Source: Gemmatimonadota bacterium (GTDB lineage: Bacteria; Gemmatimonadota; Gemmatimonadetes; Gemmatimonadales; GWC2-71-9). From it: DNA of 13,480 bases. The stretch's first letter is position 1. Each line of letters begins with the position of its first letter. The notes beneath the pieces are model-generated. The model was not told the DNA's origin. It did no database searches and saw only the letters and a list, made by a program, of their open reading frames with translations. Below are positions 13,190 through 13,480 of the stretch, piece after piece. Location of the stretch: contig SMVY01000033.1 in the NCBI GenBank assembly GCA_004357415.1, forward strand, positions 1 to 13,480, given 5' to 3'. The translations under genes and the position numbers were made by a program.

Positions 13190-13480
13190 ATGAAATCCGA
13201 CACGCTCGAAGCCGCCCGTACCCCGCAGGATTTCCTTCCTCTGACCCCGCTGTCCTTCCTGGTCCTCATGGTGTTGGCTGATCGCGACAGTCACGGCTAC
13301 GGGATCATCAAGGAAGTCGAACGGCGCACGGACGGGAGCACCCGTCCGGGGACGGGGACCCTCTACACCGCGCTGCAGCGATTGACGGACGATGGCCTCA
13401 TCCAGGAAGCCGAGCAGCGGCCTGACATCGGCGACGACAGGCGGAGACGTTACTACAGTCTGACCGCACTGGGCCGCCAA
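13190..13480 (+). CDS. PadR family transcriptional regulator, N-terminal part
   Basis: 97 codons are visible from the ATG at 13190 (AGGTGA at 13176-13181); the gene runs off the window. Residues 16-97 are a PadR winged helix: LTPLSFLVLMVLADRDSHGY (18-37), GIIKEVERR, then the recognition region TGTLYTALQRLTDDGLIQEA (55-74) and the wing with DDRRRRYYSLTALGR. PadR proteins are dimeric repressors that often control transporters, efflux or their own gene. In Acidobacteriota and Gemmatimonadota many sit directly before ABC permease genes, which could follow outside the window. The first 15 residues, including TLEAARTPQDF, are a non-conserved extension. The direct repeat just upstream is the obvious candidate operator. 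Confidence 0.93.
   Translation, partial: MKSDTLEAARTPQDFLPLTPLSFLVLMVLADRDSHGYGIIKEVERRTDGSTRPGTGTLYTALQRLTDDGLIQEAEQRPDIGDDRRRRYYSLTALGRQ

Noticed and set aside
1..13480. A new multi-gene defence or biosynthetic system
   Set aside because: Genes change strand often, and apart from the hydrolase pair, the Spy/PadR pair and the broken efflux locus they show no shared operon. No nuclease, helicase, reverse transcriptase, toxin or synthase module is visible.

Overview
The window is a GC-rich (roughly 60-65%), densely coded bacterial chromosome segment. Its gene families suggest an environmental Gram-negative of the Gemmatimonadota or Acidobacteriota type: a SYLF-domain protein, a Spy/CpxP-like periplasmic protein just ahead of a PadR regulator, a PspC protein, outer-membrane and lipoprotein signals, and fragments of TPR and efflux genes. 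No rRNA, tRNA or marker gene is present, so the phylum is inference. I see no phage, CRISPR, toxin-antitoxin or defence system, and no intact insertion sequence.

Layout. 1-241: 3' end of a SYLF lipid-binding protein. 436-1557: intact AI-2E family (PerM-like) membrane protein, followed by a wrecked efflux locus (1627-2416). There the N-terminus of a HlyD/EmrA-type membrane fusion protein runs straight into the C-terminal third of a NodT/TolC-type outer membrane channel, with a further one-base frameshift inside the channel part. 2417-2737: no gene, but an AT-rich inverted repeat enclosing what may be one end of an IS3-type element. 2738-3097: small basic protein of unknown function. 3271-4782: alkaline-phosphatase-superfamily phosphodiesterase whose last codons lie in an octamer repeat array. 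4821-5333 (minus): unknown protein. 5597-6253: exported, probably outer-membrane beta-barrel protein. 6275-6562 (minus): remnant of the C-terminus of a TPR protein. 6657-7793: lipoprotein resembling the Leptospira LIC_10091 family. 7794-8229: palindrome-rich convergent intergenic region. 8230-9585 (minus): sodium-coupled NSS/LeuT-type transporter. 9727-11342: alpha/beta hydrolase translationally coupled (ATGA) to a secreted zinc-dependent phospholipase C/S1-P1 nuclease-like protein. 11397-11675: PspC protein. 11760-12200 (minus): secreted Cys-containing protein of unknown function. 12546-13088: Spy/CpxP-like periplasmic protein. 13190-window end: PadR regulator, cut by the edge.

The genes do not form one pathway. 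The coherent groupings are the AI-2E/HlyD/channel locus (now broken), the hydrolase/phospholipase pair, and the Spy-like/PadR pair, which looks like the start of an envelope-stress or efflux locus continuing past the window. The most distinctive feature is repeat and decay biology: an 8-bp GCGGTNRG-type tandem repeat at three separate places, two AT-rich repeats built from CAAGAAT- or TTCAA-like units, a cluster of hairpins at 7924-8170, and two gene remnants. I found no convincing new multi-gene system.
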